From: Bacteroidota bacterium | Lineage (GTDB): Bacteria; Bacteroidota; Bacteroidia; UBA7662; CANHCV01 | DNA length: 19,891 nucleotides | NCBI GenBank assembly: GCA_027488715.1 | Contig: JAIYBD010000155.1 | Span: 1-19,891, forward strand | Direction of reading: 5' to 3' | In this document: one piece after another, positions 7,554 to 15,673 of the stretch | Numbering within the stretch: the first letter of the stretch is position 1 | How the letters are laid out: every line of letters begins with the position of its first letter | The notes under the pieces: generated by a model | What the model saw: only the letters and a program-made list of their open reading frames with translations | The model's database searches: none | What the model was told of the DNA's origin: nothing | Program-made: the position numbers and the translations under genes

Positions 7554-8177
7554 TTAATGTAGCTGTTGTTCAATGGTTGATACTGCGTTCGAAGACATGA
7601 TGATGGTTCCAGCTTTCATCACATCATAGGTGTTGATGGAAGCAGCATCCAAAACTTGAGTCTTTTGAACATTACGTGAAGAAAGCAATACCTCTTTCGA
7701 TGGTGTACCATCGACTAACAATACACGCTTTCCTGTTAGGTTGAAATTATTCAACATGGATACAAAACGCTTGGTCTTGTGATCGTCAAAATGCAATTGG
7801 TCTACAACGATGATGGATCCGTTTTGAGCCTTCACAGAAAGAGCAGAACGACGTGCAAGATCTTTAACCTTTTTATTGATTTTGAAAGAATAATTACGAG
7901 GGCGAGGACCGAATACACGACCACCACCACGGAACAATGGGTTTTTGATAGAACCAAAACGTGCACCACCAGAACCTTTTTGCTTACGAATCTTTTTCGT
8001 AGATCCAGCAATTTCATTTCTCTCTTTGGATTTGTGAGTTCCTTGACGCTGATTAGCCAAGATACTCTTTACGTCCAAATAGATGGCATGCTCGTTCACC
8101 TCGATGTTGAACACAGAATCATTCACTTGAATTTTTCCGGTTTCTTTTCCTTGAATATTAAATACTGAAAGTTCCAT
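7554..8177 (-). CDS. rplD: 50S ribosomal protein L4 (uL4)
   Basis: L4 reaches into the exit tunnel; in E. coli it is also the autoregulator of the S10 operon. The 207-residue protein has the extended, basic tunnel loop (KIRKQKGSGGARFGSIKNPL, then FRGGGRVFGPRPRNYSFKINKK, around residues 60-105). The C-terminal Rossmann-like domain follows (KRVLLVDGTPSKEVLLSSRN). Here rpsJ has no separate leader, so E. coli-type L4 control has no visible target. It follows rplC by 6 nt, with only a weak AAGG upstream of the start. Confidence 0.97.
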   Translation of the reverse strand: MELSVFNIQGKETGKIQVNDSVFNIEVNEHAIYLDVKSILANQRQGTHKSKERNEIAGSTKKIRKQKGSGGARFGSIKNPLFRGGGRVFGPRPRNYSFKINKKVKDLARRSALSVKAQNGSIIVVDQLHFDDHKTKRFVSMLNNFNLTGKRVLLVDGTPSKEVLLSSRNVQKTQVLDAASINTYDVMKAGTIIMSSNAVSTIEQQLH

Positions 8178-8183
8178 GTTACC

Positions 8184-8801
8184 TTATTTTTCGATGGTGA
8201 TAAATGAACCCTTAGCACCAGGAACGGCACCTTTAACAACCAATAAGTTTTGGTCATTGTAAACTTTCAATACCTCAAGGTTTTGAACTTTTACACGAAC
8301 ATTACCCATTTGTCCACCCATCTTCAAGCCTTTGTATACTTTAGAAGGTGTAGAACACTGACCAATAGAACCTGGAGCACGAAGACGATTGTGCTGACCG
8401 TGGGTAGCTTCTCCTACCCCGGCGAATCCATGGCGTTTCACAACCCCTTGGAAGCCTCGTCCTTTGCTTGTTCCTACAACGTCGATGAAGTCACCTTCTT
8501 CGAACAATGAAACTCCAACAGTTTCACCCAACGACAACGATTGCTCGAAGCCTTTGAATTCAACCACTTTATGCTTCGGTGTAGTTCCAGCTTTCTTAAA
8601 GTGGCCAACAAGCGGCTTGGAAGTTGTTTTTTCCTTGCGCTCGCCAGCAGCCAACTGAATGGCTTCATATCCGTCGTTCGCCACTGTCTTTACAGCGGTA
8701 ACAACGTTGGGCATGGCTTCAATTACCGTAACAGCCACCTGGCGGCCATCTTCGGTAAAGATGCTGGTCATCCCAATTTTTTTAGCGATAATACCTGACA
8801 T
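8184..8801 (-). CDS. rplC: 50S ribosomal protein L3 (uL3)
   Basis: L3 is an assembly-initiating protein whose long loop approaches the peptidyl transferase centre. The 205 residues include the start MSGIIAKKIGMTSIFTEDGR, the conserved GTSKGRGFQGVVKRHGF and the loop GSIGQCSTPSKVYKGLKMGG. Position 150, the glutamine methylated by PrmB in E. coli, is serine here, so that modification is not expected. It lies 21 nt after rpsJ, the largest gap between genes in the cluster, and 6 nt before rplD. No Shine-Dalgarno sequence is seen. Confidence 0.98.
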   Translation of the reverse strand: MSGIIAKKIGMTSIFTEDGRQVAVTVIEAMPNVVTAVKTVANDGYEAIQLAAGERKEKTTSKPLVGHFKKAGTTPKHKVVEFKGFEQSLSLGETVGVSLFEEGDFIDVVGTSKGRGFQGVVKRHGFAGVGEATHGQHNRLRAPGSIGQCSTPSKVYKGLKMGGQMGNVRVKVQNLEVLKVYNDQNLLVVKGAVPGAKGSFITIEK

Positions 8802-8822
8802 GGTTATCTTAAATTAAACAAA

Positions 8823-9128
8823 TCAAACCTTAATTTCTACGTCAACCCCACTGGGCAATTCCAACTTCATGAGCGCGTCAACGGTCTTAGCCGAGCTGCT
8901 GTGAATGTCGATCAAACGCTTGTAGGAACACAATTGGAATTGCTCACGCGCTTTCTTGTTCACGTGTGGTGAACGTAGAACGGTGAAAATCTGTTTCCTA
9001 GTCGGCAGAGGAATCGGTCCACTAACAACCGCACCGGTACCTTTTACCGTCTTCACAATTTTCTCAGCAGACTTATCAACCAAATTATGGTCGTAAGACT
9101 TGAGCTTAATGCGGATTTTGTGATTCAT
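8823..9128 (-). CDS. rpsJ: 30S ribosomal protein S10 / NusE (uS10)
   Basis: S10 is a small-subunit head protein and also the transcription-antitermination factor NusE. The 101-residue protein shows IRIKLKSYDHNLVDKSAEKI, then the signature GPIPLPTRKQIFTVLRSPHV, then NKKAREQF and the terminal LPSGVDVEIKV. In many bacteria rpsJ opens its own operon. Here it is only 13 nt after fusA, with no leader or separate promoter region, so it is probably read from the rpsL promoter. Confidence 0.98.
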   Translation of the reverse strand: MNHKIRIKLKSYDHNLVDKSAEKIVKTVKGTGAVVSGPIPLPTRKQIFTVLRSPHVNKKAREQFQLCSYKRLIDIHSSSAKTVDALMKLELPSGVDVEIKV

Positions 9129-9141
9129 AACCTTAATTAAT

Positions 9142-11259
9142 TTATTTTGCGGCTTTCGCCAATACTTCTTTTGCTACGTTAGTAGGAACCTCAGAGTAAT
9201 GAGAGAATTCCATAGAGGATGTTGCACGACCAGAGGTAAGCGTACGCAACACGGTTACGTAACCAAACATTTCTGCCAAAGGCACTTTTACTTTGATCAC
9301 TTGAGCACCACCTTTGGTATCCATTCCTTCCACCTGACCACGACGCTTGTTCAAGTCACCGATTACGTCACCCATGTATTCGTCTGGAGTAATTACTTCC
9401 ATTTTCATAATAGGCTCCAACAATACAGGACCTGCGCTACGGGCAGCTTCACGGAATGCAGTACGGGCACAAATTTCGAATGATAGAGAATCGGAGTCAA
9501 CCGCGTGGAAAGATCCGTCGAACAAACGAACGCGCATGCTATCCACATTAAACCCTGCCAATGGTCCATTAACCATACTGGCTTCGAAACCTTTTTGTAC
9601 TGCAGGAATGTATTCACGTGGAATAGAACCACCAACAATTTCGTTCACGAATTCCAAACCGGTACCTTCAGCAACGCGAGGGCCAATTTCAATTTGGATA
9701 TCAGCAAACTTACCACGACCACCGGTTTGTTTCTTATACGTTTCACGGTGAGTGAAATTGCGAGTTAATGCTTCTTTGTACGCTACCTGAGGAGCTCCTT
9801 GAGAACATTCAACTTTGAATTCACGCTTCAAACGATCCAAGATAATTTCCAAGTGCAACTCACCCATTCCAGAAATAACCGTTTGGCCAGTTTCTTCATC
9901 GGTGTGAACACGGAAAGTTGGATCTTCTTCAGATAACTTTTGAAGAGCAACACCCAATTTATCAACGTCTGCCTGAGTTTTAGGCTCAATGGCCAAACCG
10001 ATAACGGGCTCAGGGAAGCTCATGGATTCAAGAATGATGGGGTGTTTCTCGTCGCAAAGGGTATCGCCTGTGCGAACATCTTTGAAACCTACACCTGCAC
10101 CAATATCTCCAGCTTCGATGGAATCCATCGCATTTTGCTTATTCGCGTGCATTTGCATTACGCGAGAGATACGCTCTTTCTTTCCAGAACGAGTATTCAA
10201 TACGTAAGAACCTGAATCGATTTTTCCGGAATAAACACGGAAGAACGCCAAGCGACCTACGAAAGGATCGGTCATAATTTTGAATGCCAATGCAGAAGTA
10301 TGATCTGCAACGTCAGGACGACGCTCTTCTTCAGCACCGGTATCGGGATTGGTACCTACAACCGCAGGAACATCTGAAGGAGATGGCAAATACTGAACAA
10401 CAGCATCCAACAAACGCTGAACACCTTTGTTTTTGAATGCTGAACCGCACATCAATGGAACGATTTTCATCGAACATGTTGCTTCGCGGATGGCGTTATT
10501 CAATTCATCTTCGCTGATTGAATTTGGATCATCGAAGAATTTCATCATCAAGTTATCGTCGAATTCAGCAACGGCTTCTACTAGGTTACTTCTCCACTCA
10601 TCCACGGTTTCCTCCAAATCAGCAGGAACAGGAACTTCGGTGTAAGTCATACCTTGGGTAGAATCGTCCCAAACGATTCCTTTGCGGGTAATCAAATCAA
10701 CAACGCCTTTGAATTCTGATTCAGAACCAATAGGTACTTGCAATGGAACGGGATTACCGCCAAGAATTTCTTTGATTTCTTTTTGAACGTTGAAGAAGTC
10801 TGCTCCTGCACGGTCCATTTTGTTTACGAAACCAATACGAGGAACGTTATACTTGTTCATCTGACGCCAAACGGTTTCAGATTGAGGCTCAACGCCACCA
10901 ACTGCGCAGAAAAGCGCAACAGCACCATCCAATACACGCAAAGAACGCTCTACCTCCACGGTAAAGTCAACGTGCCCTGGGGTATCGATGATGTTTACTT
11001 TGTATTCTTCGGTATCTTTGGTTGGCTGGCCCTGAACCGTTGGAAATTTCCAAAAGGTGGTGGTTGCCGCAGAGGTAATGGTGATACCACGCTCTTGCTC
11101 TTGAACCATCCAGTCCATGGTAGCAGCACCGTCGTGTACCTCACCGATCTTGTGTGTAAGACCCGTGTAATAAAGGATACGCTCAGTGGTTGTGGTTTTA
11201 CCCGCATCAATGTGAGCGGAGATACCAATATTTCGGGTTAATCTTAAATCTCTAGCCAT
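9142..11259 (-). CDS. fusA: Translation elongation factor G (EF-G)
   Basis: EF-G is the GTPase that drives ribosomal translocation and, with RRF, recycling. The 705-residue protein has all G-domain motifs: G1 AHIDAGKT (15-22), G2 RGITI (about 58), G3 DTPGH (92-96, including the catalytic His96), and G4 NKMD (146-149). Domains II-V follow; the domain IV loop region GRGKFADIQIEIGP and the domain V segment GYVTVLRTLTSGRA are recognisable. The ATG at 11259 is 6 nt after the rpsG stop. The 13 nt just before this ATG are perfectly complementary to the rpsL leader (see findings). tuf does not follow it. Confidence 0.98.
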   Translation of the reverse strand: MARDLRLTRNIGISAHIDAGKTTTTERILYYTGLTHKIGEVHDGAATMDWMVQEQERGITITSAATTTFWKFPTVQGQPTKDTEEYKVNIIDTPGHVDFTVEVERSLRVLDGAVALFCAVGGVEPQSETVWRQMNKYNVPRIGFVNKMDRAGADFFNVQKEIKEILGGNPVPLQVPIGSESEFKGVVDLITRKGIVWDDSTQGMTYTEVPVPADLEETVDEWRSNLVEAVAEFDDNLMMKFFDDPNSISEDELNNAIREATCSMKIVPLMCGSAFKNKGVQRLLDAVVQYLPSPSDVPAVVGTNPDTGAEEERRPDVADHTSALAFKIMTDPFVGRLAFFRVYSGKIDSGSYVLNTRSGKKERISRVMQMHANKQNAMDSIEAGDIGAGVGFKDVRTGDTLCDEKHPIILESMSFPEPVIGLAIEPKTQADVDKLGVALQKLSEEDPTFRVHTDEETGQTVISGMGELHLEIILDRLKREFKVECSQGAPQVAYKEALTRNFTHRETYKKQTGGRGKFADIQIEIGPRVAEGTGLEFVNEIVGGSIPREYIPAVQKGFEASMVNGPLAGFNVDSMRVRLFDGSFHAVDSDSLSFEICARTAFREAARSAGPVLLEPIMKMEVITPDEYMGDVIGDLNKRRGQVEGMDTKGGAQVIKVKVPLAEMFGYVTVLRTLTSGRATSSMEFSHYSEVPTNVAKEVLAKAAK

Positions 11260-11265
11260 GACAAA

Positions 11266-11733
11266 TTAGAATCGGAAGTGTGAGAATGCCTTGTTCGCTT
11301 CAGCCATGCGGTAAGTTTCTTCTTTCTTTTTCACTGCACCACCTTCACCTTTGGCAGCAGCAACGATTTCAGAAGCAAGCTTTTCAGCCATGGATTTATC
11401 TCCACGCTTACGAGCATAATTGATCATCCAGCGGAAGCCCAACGCTTGCTTGCGGTTTGGATTTACCTCGGTTGGAACCTGGAACGTTGCTCCACCTACA
11501 CGGCGGCTACGTACCTCTACAGTTGGCATAACGTTATTCAACGCACGCTTCCATGCTTCCAATCCGTTCTCGTTGGAACGCTTTTCTACCAATTCCAAAG
11601 AATCATAAAAAATCGTTGCAGCGGTAGATTTTTTTCCATCCCACATCAAACTGTTGATGAATTTGGTTACCAACACCTCGCCAAACTTGGCATCGGGTGC
11701 GGTATAACGCTTCTTGGGTTTACCTTTTCTCAT
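11266..11733 (-). CDS. rpsG: 30S ribosomal protein S7 (uS7)
   Basis: S7 nucleates assembly of the 16S 3' domain and lines the E-site; in E. coli it represses the str operon. The 155 residues start MRKGKPKKRYTAPDAKFG. The conserved PTVEVRSRRVGGATFQVPTEV segment is at about residues 78-98 and the end is RMAEANKAFSHFRF. It lies 12 nt after rpsL and 6 nt before fusA. The E. coli-type S7-binding structure between rpsL and rpsG has no room in the 12-nt gap here, so any feedback must use another site. Confidence 0.98.
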   Translation of the reverse strand: MRKGKPKKRYTAPDAKFGEVLVTKFINSLMWDGKKSTAATIFYDSLELVEKRSNENGLEAWKRALNNVMPTVEVRSRRVGGATFQVPTEVNPNRKQALGFRWMINYARKRGDKSMAEKLASEIVAAAKGEGGAVKKKEETYRMAEANKAFSHFRF

Positions 11734-11745
11734 AACGTTGTTCTA

Positions 11746-12153
11746 TTATTTCTTCTTACCACCTTTAGCAGCCTCTTGACCTGGCTTAGGACGCTTCGTT
11801 CCGTATTTGGAACGAGCTTGGTTACGGCCATTAACACCGCTGGTATCCAATGCACCGCGAATGATGTGGTAACGTACCCCTGGAAGATCCTTCACACGAC
11901 CACCACGAATCAATACGATTGAGTGTTCTTGTAAATTGTGACCTTCTCCAGGAATGTAGGCATTCACCTCTTTTCCGTTAGTCAATCGCACACGAGCAAC
12001 TTTGCGTAAAGCAGAGTTTGGTTTCTTTGGGGTCGTTGTGTACACACGGGTACAAACTCCACGTCGTTGAGGGCAAGAATCCAAGGCTGGAGACTTACTC
12101 TTCCACATTTTGTCGGTTCTTCCTTTCCGAACAAGCTGTTGAATAGTTGGCAT
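11746..12153 (-). CDS. rpsL: 30S ribosomal protein S12 (uS12)
   Basis: S12 lies at the decoding centre and controls accuracy. The 135 residues start MPTIQQLVRKGR and contain TTPKKPNSA with lysines at 43-44 and GGRVKDLPGVRYH with Lys88 and Asp89. These are the wild-type residues at sites where streptomycin-resistance changes occur in other bacteria. Asp89 is the position methylthiolated by RimO in E. coli. The C-terminal tail (KPGQEAAKGGKKK) is longer than in E. coli. It is the first gene of the cluster, about 53 nt downstream of the predicted RNA start. Confidence 0.98.
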   Translation of the reverse strand: MPTIQQLVRKGRTDKMWKSKSPALDSCPQRRGVCTRVYTTTPKKPNSALRKVARVRLTNGKEVNAYIPGEGHNLQEHSIVLIRGGRVKDLPGVRYHIIRGALDTSGVNGRNQARSKYGTKRPKPGQEAAKGGKKK

Positions 12154-12189
12154 TTTCGTATTCTAATTTGTCGTTTTTCTTACAATTAA

Positions 12190-12204
12190 CCGCATTCTCT
12201 GCGG
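12190..12204 (-). other. Short hairpin at the predicted 5' end of the rpsL mRNA
   Basis: Minus strand CCGCA-GAGAA-TGCGG gives a perfect 5-bp, GC-rich stem with a 5-nt loop in an otherwise AT-rich leader. With the promoter placed as below, RNA would start at about 12206, so the hairpin begins within 2-3 nt of the 5' end. A role in mRNA stability or in control is inference. Confidence 0.5.
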
Positions 12205-12209
12205 GACTG

Positions 12210-12240
12210 CAAAGGTAAATGAAGATTTTCAATAAAGCAA
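12210..12240 (-). promoter_or_regulatory. Promoter of the rpsL-secY ribosomal superoperon
   Basis: On the minus strand TTG (12240-12238), a 20-nt spacer and TACCTTTG (12217-12210) match the Bacteroidota housekeeping promoter pattern (TTTG or TTG, about 20 nt, TAnnTTTG). The predicted RNA start is near 12206, which gives a leader of about 53 nt before rpsL. It is the only good candidate in the 203-nt divergent region and suits a highly expressed operon. I found no equally good plus-strand promoter for pepP there. Confidence 0.7.
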
Positions 12241-12356
12241 CCCTAAAACCAAAATTTTCTACAGTTGATTGGAAAGGTGGAAAACATTTCATGAATAAAA
12301 GTATCGCACCGATGGAAATGATTGATTTTCTTTGCAGAAACAAACAATATCAACGC

Positions 12357-13655
12357 ATGCGCCAACAACCACTTCCCGCCGAAACCTTTGTGGATAACCG
12401 TAAAAGATTCGTTCAACACCTTCCCCAAAATGCTATCGCCATCTTTTATTCCAACGAGGTGGTGGTTCGAAATGGAGACCAATTCTATTGGCCTTACCGA
12501 CAAAATTCTGAATTCTATTGGCTCACCGGAATTCAACAAGAGAACTCCTACTTAATCCTTTTCCCCGATGCACCTCTTCCCGAAATGCGGGAAATGCTTT
12601 TCGTTACCGAAACCAACGAACACATCGCCACCTGGGAGGGATATAAATTAGAGATGGATGAAGCCCGTAATTTATCAGGCATTTCAACCGTTCACTGGAG
12701 CGATAAATTCGAAGGCATGATGCGCCAAATGATGGGCTATGCCGGTACGTGCTTTTTAAATACCAACGAAAACGACCGAACCCCCTCTTTCCCGCAGTCT
12801 TTTGAACACCGCATGGCGGCCAAAATCAAGTCGGAATTTCCACTACACTCCTTTGGCCGCGCTTCGGAAATCCTTCGTAAAGAACGCTCTGTTCACTCCC
12901 ATCACGAAATTGAGGCCTTGAAAAAGGCGATTTCTTTAACCAAAGAAGGTCTACTATTGGCCATGAAATCCATCCGCCCCGGAATGATGGAATACGAAAT
13001 CGAAGGATTATTGCAAGGTTATTATGTATCAAAAGGCGCCAAAGGATTTTCCTTCGAGCCCATCGTAGCGGGTGGCGCCAACGCCTGCGTGCTTCATTAC
13101 GTTACGAACGACCGACCACTTTTAGATGGAGACCTTCTACTACTCGATCACGGAACCGAATACAACATGTACTGCTCTGATCTTACCCGATGTTTCCCCG
13201 TAAATGGCACCTTTACTCCTCGCCAAAAAGAAGTCTATAATGCCGTTTTAAGGGTAATGCGCCAAGCTAGAACATTATTGCATACCGGAAATTCCCTGAA
13301 CGATTACAACTCTCAAGCAGCCCTCATCATGGAAGCTGAATTACTTTCCCTCGGATTGATCACCCAGGAAGATATCAAAAATCAAAATCCTGCGTGGCCG
13401 GCTTATAAGAAGTATTTCCCTCATGGAACGGGACACTTCCTCGGAATTGATATTCACGATATTGGAGAGCGATATTCCAAACTTCAGCCTGGAATGATCA
13501 TTACCAACGAACCTGGAATTTACATCAAAGAAGAAGGGATCGGAATTCGAATTGAAAATGACATATTGATTACTGAAAACGGACCGGTTGATTTAATGGC
13601 AGATTTCCCCATCGAAGTAGAAGAAATTGAGGACATCATGAAGAGTGGAAAATAA
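12357..13655 (+). CDS. pepP: Xaa-Pro aminopeptidase (aminopeptidase P, peptidase family M24B)
   Basis: This cytosolic metallopeptidase removes an N-terminal residue that precedes proline. From the ATG at 12357 the protein has 432 residues. The N-terminal creatinase-like domain includes FVDNRKRF and EFYWLTGIQQE; the C-terminal pita-bread domain holds the five dinuclear-metal ligands Asp264 (LLLDHG), Asp275 (CSDLTR), His360 (GTGHFLG), Glu385 (NEPGIYI) and Glu400 (RIENDI). His247 and His367 fit the family's accessory histidines. The frame stays open to an ATG at 12219, but that extension of 46 residues is unlike the family and runs next to the rpsL promoter. The gene is probably monocistronic and ends 8 nt from the convergent GH97 gene. 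Confidence 0.93.
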   Translation: MRQQPLPAETFVDNRKRFVQHLPQNAIAIFYSNEVVVRNGDQFYWPYRQNSEFYWLTGIQQENSYLILFPDAPLPEMREMLFVTETNEHIATWEGYKLEMDEARNLSGISTVHWSDKFEGMMRQMMGYAGTCFLNTNENDRTPSFPQSFEHRMAAKIKSEFPLHSFGRASEILRKERSVHSHHEIEALKKAISLTKEGLLLAMKSIRPGMMEYEIEGLLQGYYVSKGAKGFSFEPIVAGGANACVLHYVTNDRPLLDGDLLLLDHGTEYNMYCSDLTRCFPVNGTFTPRQKEVYNAVLRVMRQARTLLHTGNSLNDYNSQAALIMEAELLSLGLITQEDIKNQNPAWPAYKKYFPHGTGHFLGIDIHDIGERYSKLQPGMIITNEPGIYIKEEGIGIRIENDILITENGPVDLMADFPIEVEEIEDIMKSGK

Positions 13656-13663
13656 TTCCAAAA

Positions 13664-15673
13664 TCAATCATCGAAAAGGATCCTTTTTGGCCTTGGAATG
13701 ATGACCCAAACGGTTCCCCCACCCGGTTGTAAAACAACTTTTTCGGTGGAGGATTTTTTTTCTGCTCCACGTAACAACAATTGATCGGGATGTTTCGGAT
13801 TCTCTACCATAACATAGGTTTGGTGAAACTCTTCCAAATGCAAAGAATCCCATGAGAACTCGATTTCATGGGTCTTATCTGTTCCAATGGCACCAACTAC
13901 CCAAACTCCATTTTTTTGCTCTCGAGCGATCACCACTGGTCCACCCACCTCGGCATAGAGAATTTTAGTGTTTACATAATCAGGTTGAAAAACAGATAAA
14001 AACCACTTCCATTCTTGGGATTGTTCGTAATTAGAAATAACATCAGCAGCCATTTGAAGGGGAGAATACAACACCACCATGAGGGCCATTTGATGAATGG
14101 GTGAAGTATGCACCCGAGGAAGAATGCCTTCTTTTTCTTGACCGTTCCATTTGGTGTATTCCTTTCGATTTGAAAAATCGACGTCGAAAATTCCAGGTGT
14201 ATAATCCATAGGTCCAGCCAAACCTCTAGTAAAAGGGAGCAGTGCCGTGTGGCTGGCCGGATGTCCGGCGCTCCAAGCTTCCCATTCTTGACCGCGAACG
14301 CTTTCGCCGGTCATTAAATTGGGCCAAGTACGCTCCAAACCCGTTGGCTGAATGCACTCATGAACATCAAGCATCAACTCGTATTTTGCAGCGGTTTCCA
14401 CCACTTTTTGAAAATGCTCCACCATCCCTTGGCCAAATAAATGTTCCCCTATCGGACGTGCGGCGCCGGCATAACCCGTTTTTACGTACCGAATTCCGAG
14501 CCGGCGATACAGCGCAAAAGCAGAATCCATGCGTTGTTCGAAGAAGGGTGCATCTCCTCCTGTTTCACAATGTACAATGAGCTCTACCCCTTTCCATTTC
14601 GCATAACGAGCTATTTCTTTCAAGTCATAGTCGCTGGCCGACGTGGTTTGATCAAAAACGGAATCTGCTCCCCAGCGATCCCAACCTGTATTCCACCCTT
14701 CCACCAACACCCCTCCTACCCGATGGGTTGCTGCAAAATTGATGGCTTGTTTGGCTCGTTCCGTGGTCGCTCCGTGGTTAGGACCCTCCGTCCATGTTTT
14801 TGTTCCCAAATGCATCTCCCACCAAATTCCAATGTAAGAAATGGGCTTAATCCACGTAGTATTTTTAATTCTATTGGGCTCATTTAAAGAAAGAATAATG
14901 GTTGATTCCAATAAATCTGAAGCATTTTCTCCGACCAAGATCACCCGCCATGGCGACGTTAACGATCGATTGAATCGAACCAAATCGCCATTTTTCCAGG
15001 GAACGAGATCCGTCGTAAAAACACCCTTGGAATCACGTTTCAACGTCATTCTAGCGTACTTCTGCAATGCAGCCTCATGAATTGCCAAATGTAAACCATT
15101 CGAGTTTCGAAAAGTTACGGGCGTGTTAACCCAGGTGGCTTCCTGAATGGCCGTTTCATGAAAAAGTTGTTCTTGGGTATTGTAATCGGCCCAAGCCCAC
15201 CATGCTTTTCCATCATTCTGAACATTAATTTGAGTTTGTTCCGCTTCTAAAACACCATTTTGCAAGCAGGCTTTTCCATTTAAAACATACCGAAAAGCCA
15301 AGGCCTTATCAAAAACTTGAAATTCAACCTTTAGCATGCCTAATGAAGGATGATGAAAATGGAAAACCGATAAATTGGATGGGTCGTTCATCTGAATTTT
15401 CTGCCCCCAAACCGCATTCCAATCATGATTCATGAATTTCGTTTGGCTGCAAGAATCGAAATCCCATTTTGCTTTTGTGTAACCTTTCAATTGAAGAGAA
15501 AGTTGGGAAGGCAGAAGAACCGTTTTTCCCTTGTATGAAAGCTGGTAATTCAAGAGCGTTGAGTTAGTTTCGACCTTCAACTCGCACATTTCGTTGGGCG
15601 AGGCGATGGTAAATGTTTTGGAAAGCGCCGGAAAGGCAAGCAAATGGAGGATGGAAAGGAAAAGAAATTTCAT
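13664..15673 (-). CDS. Secreted GH97 alpha-glucosidase, inverting (SusB-like)
   Basis: Glycoside hydrolase family 97 enzymes hydrolyse alpha-glucosides or alpha-galactosides, usually in the periplasm. The 669 residues begin with a signal peptide (MKFLFLSILHLLAFPALS), then an N-terminal beta-sandwich, a TIM barrel (about 270-545) and a C-terminal beta domain. By motif comparison with Bacteroides SusB from memory, Glu370 (VHCETGG) and Glu439 (HECIQPTG) match its two base glutamates and Glu463 (RGQEWE) its acid. Their spacings (69 and 24) match those in SusB. Gly400 (VKTGYAG) stands where retaining members have an Asp nucleophile, so inversion is predicted. It overlaps the upstream lipoprotein by 4 nt (ATGA). 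No susC, susD or regulator is nearby. Alpha-glucosidase is the likely specificity. Confidence 0.9.
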   Translation of the reverse strand: MKFLFLSILHLLAFPALSKTFTIASPNEMCELKVETNSTLLNYQLSYKGKTVLLPSQLSLQLKGYTKAKWDFDSCSQTKFMNHDWNAVWGQKIQMNDPSNLSVFHFHHPSLGMLKVEFQVFDKALAFRYVLNGKACLQNGVLEAEQTQINVQNDGKAWWAWADYNTQEQLFHETAIQEATWVNTPVTFRNSNGLHLAIHEAALQKYARMTLKRDSKGVFTTDLVPWKNGDLVRFNRSLTSPWRVILVGENASDLLESTIILSLNEPNRIKNTTWIKPISYIGIWWEMHLGTKTWTEGPNHGATTERAKQAINFAATHRVGGVLVEGWNTGWDRWGADSVFDQTTSASDYDLKEIARYAKWKGVELIVHCETGGDAPFFEQRMDSAFALYRRLGIRYVKTGYAGAARPIGEHLFGQGMVEHFQKVVETAAKYELMLDVHECIQPTGLERTWPNLMTGESVRGQEWEAWSAGHPASHTALLPFTRGLAGPMDYTPGIFDVDFSNRKEYTKWNGQEKEGILPRVHTSPIHQMALMVVLYSPLQMAADVISNYEQSQEWKWFLSVFQPDYVNTKILYAEVGGPVVIAREQKNGVWVVGAIGTDKTHEIEFSWDSLHLEEFHQTYVMVENPKHPDQLLLRGAEKKSSTEKVVLQPGGGTVWVIIPRPKRILFDD

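Noticed and set aside
9129..9141. Missing tuf gene between fusA and rpsJ as a deletion
   Set aside because: As I recall, Bacteroidota normally carry tuf elsewhere, so this is lineage-typical gene order.
10738..11241. Plus-strand open frame of 167 codons opposite fusA
   Set aside because: It is antisense to the highly conserved EF-G G-domain, has no recognisable domain or start context, and follows from codon bias of fusA.
11446..11922. Plus-strand open frame of 158 codons opposite rpsG and rpsL
   Set aside because: It crosses the boundary between two certain ribosomal genes on the other strand and resembles no protein family I know.
12219..12356. N-terminal extension of pepP to an upstream ATG
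   Set aside because: The 46 extra residues are unlike aminopeptidase P, and that ATG lies beside the rpsL promoter; the ATG at 12357 aligns with the family start.
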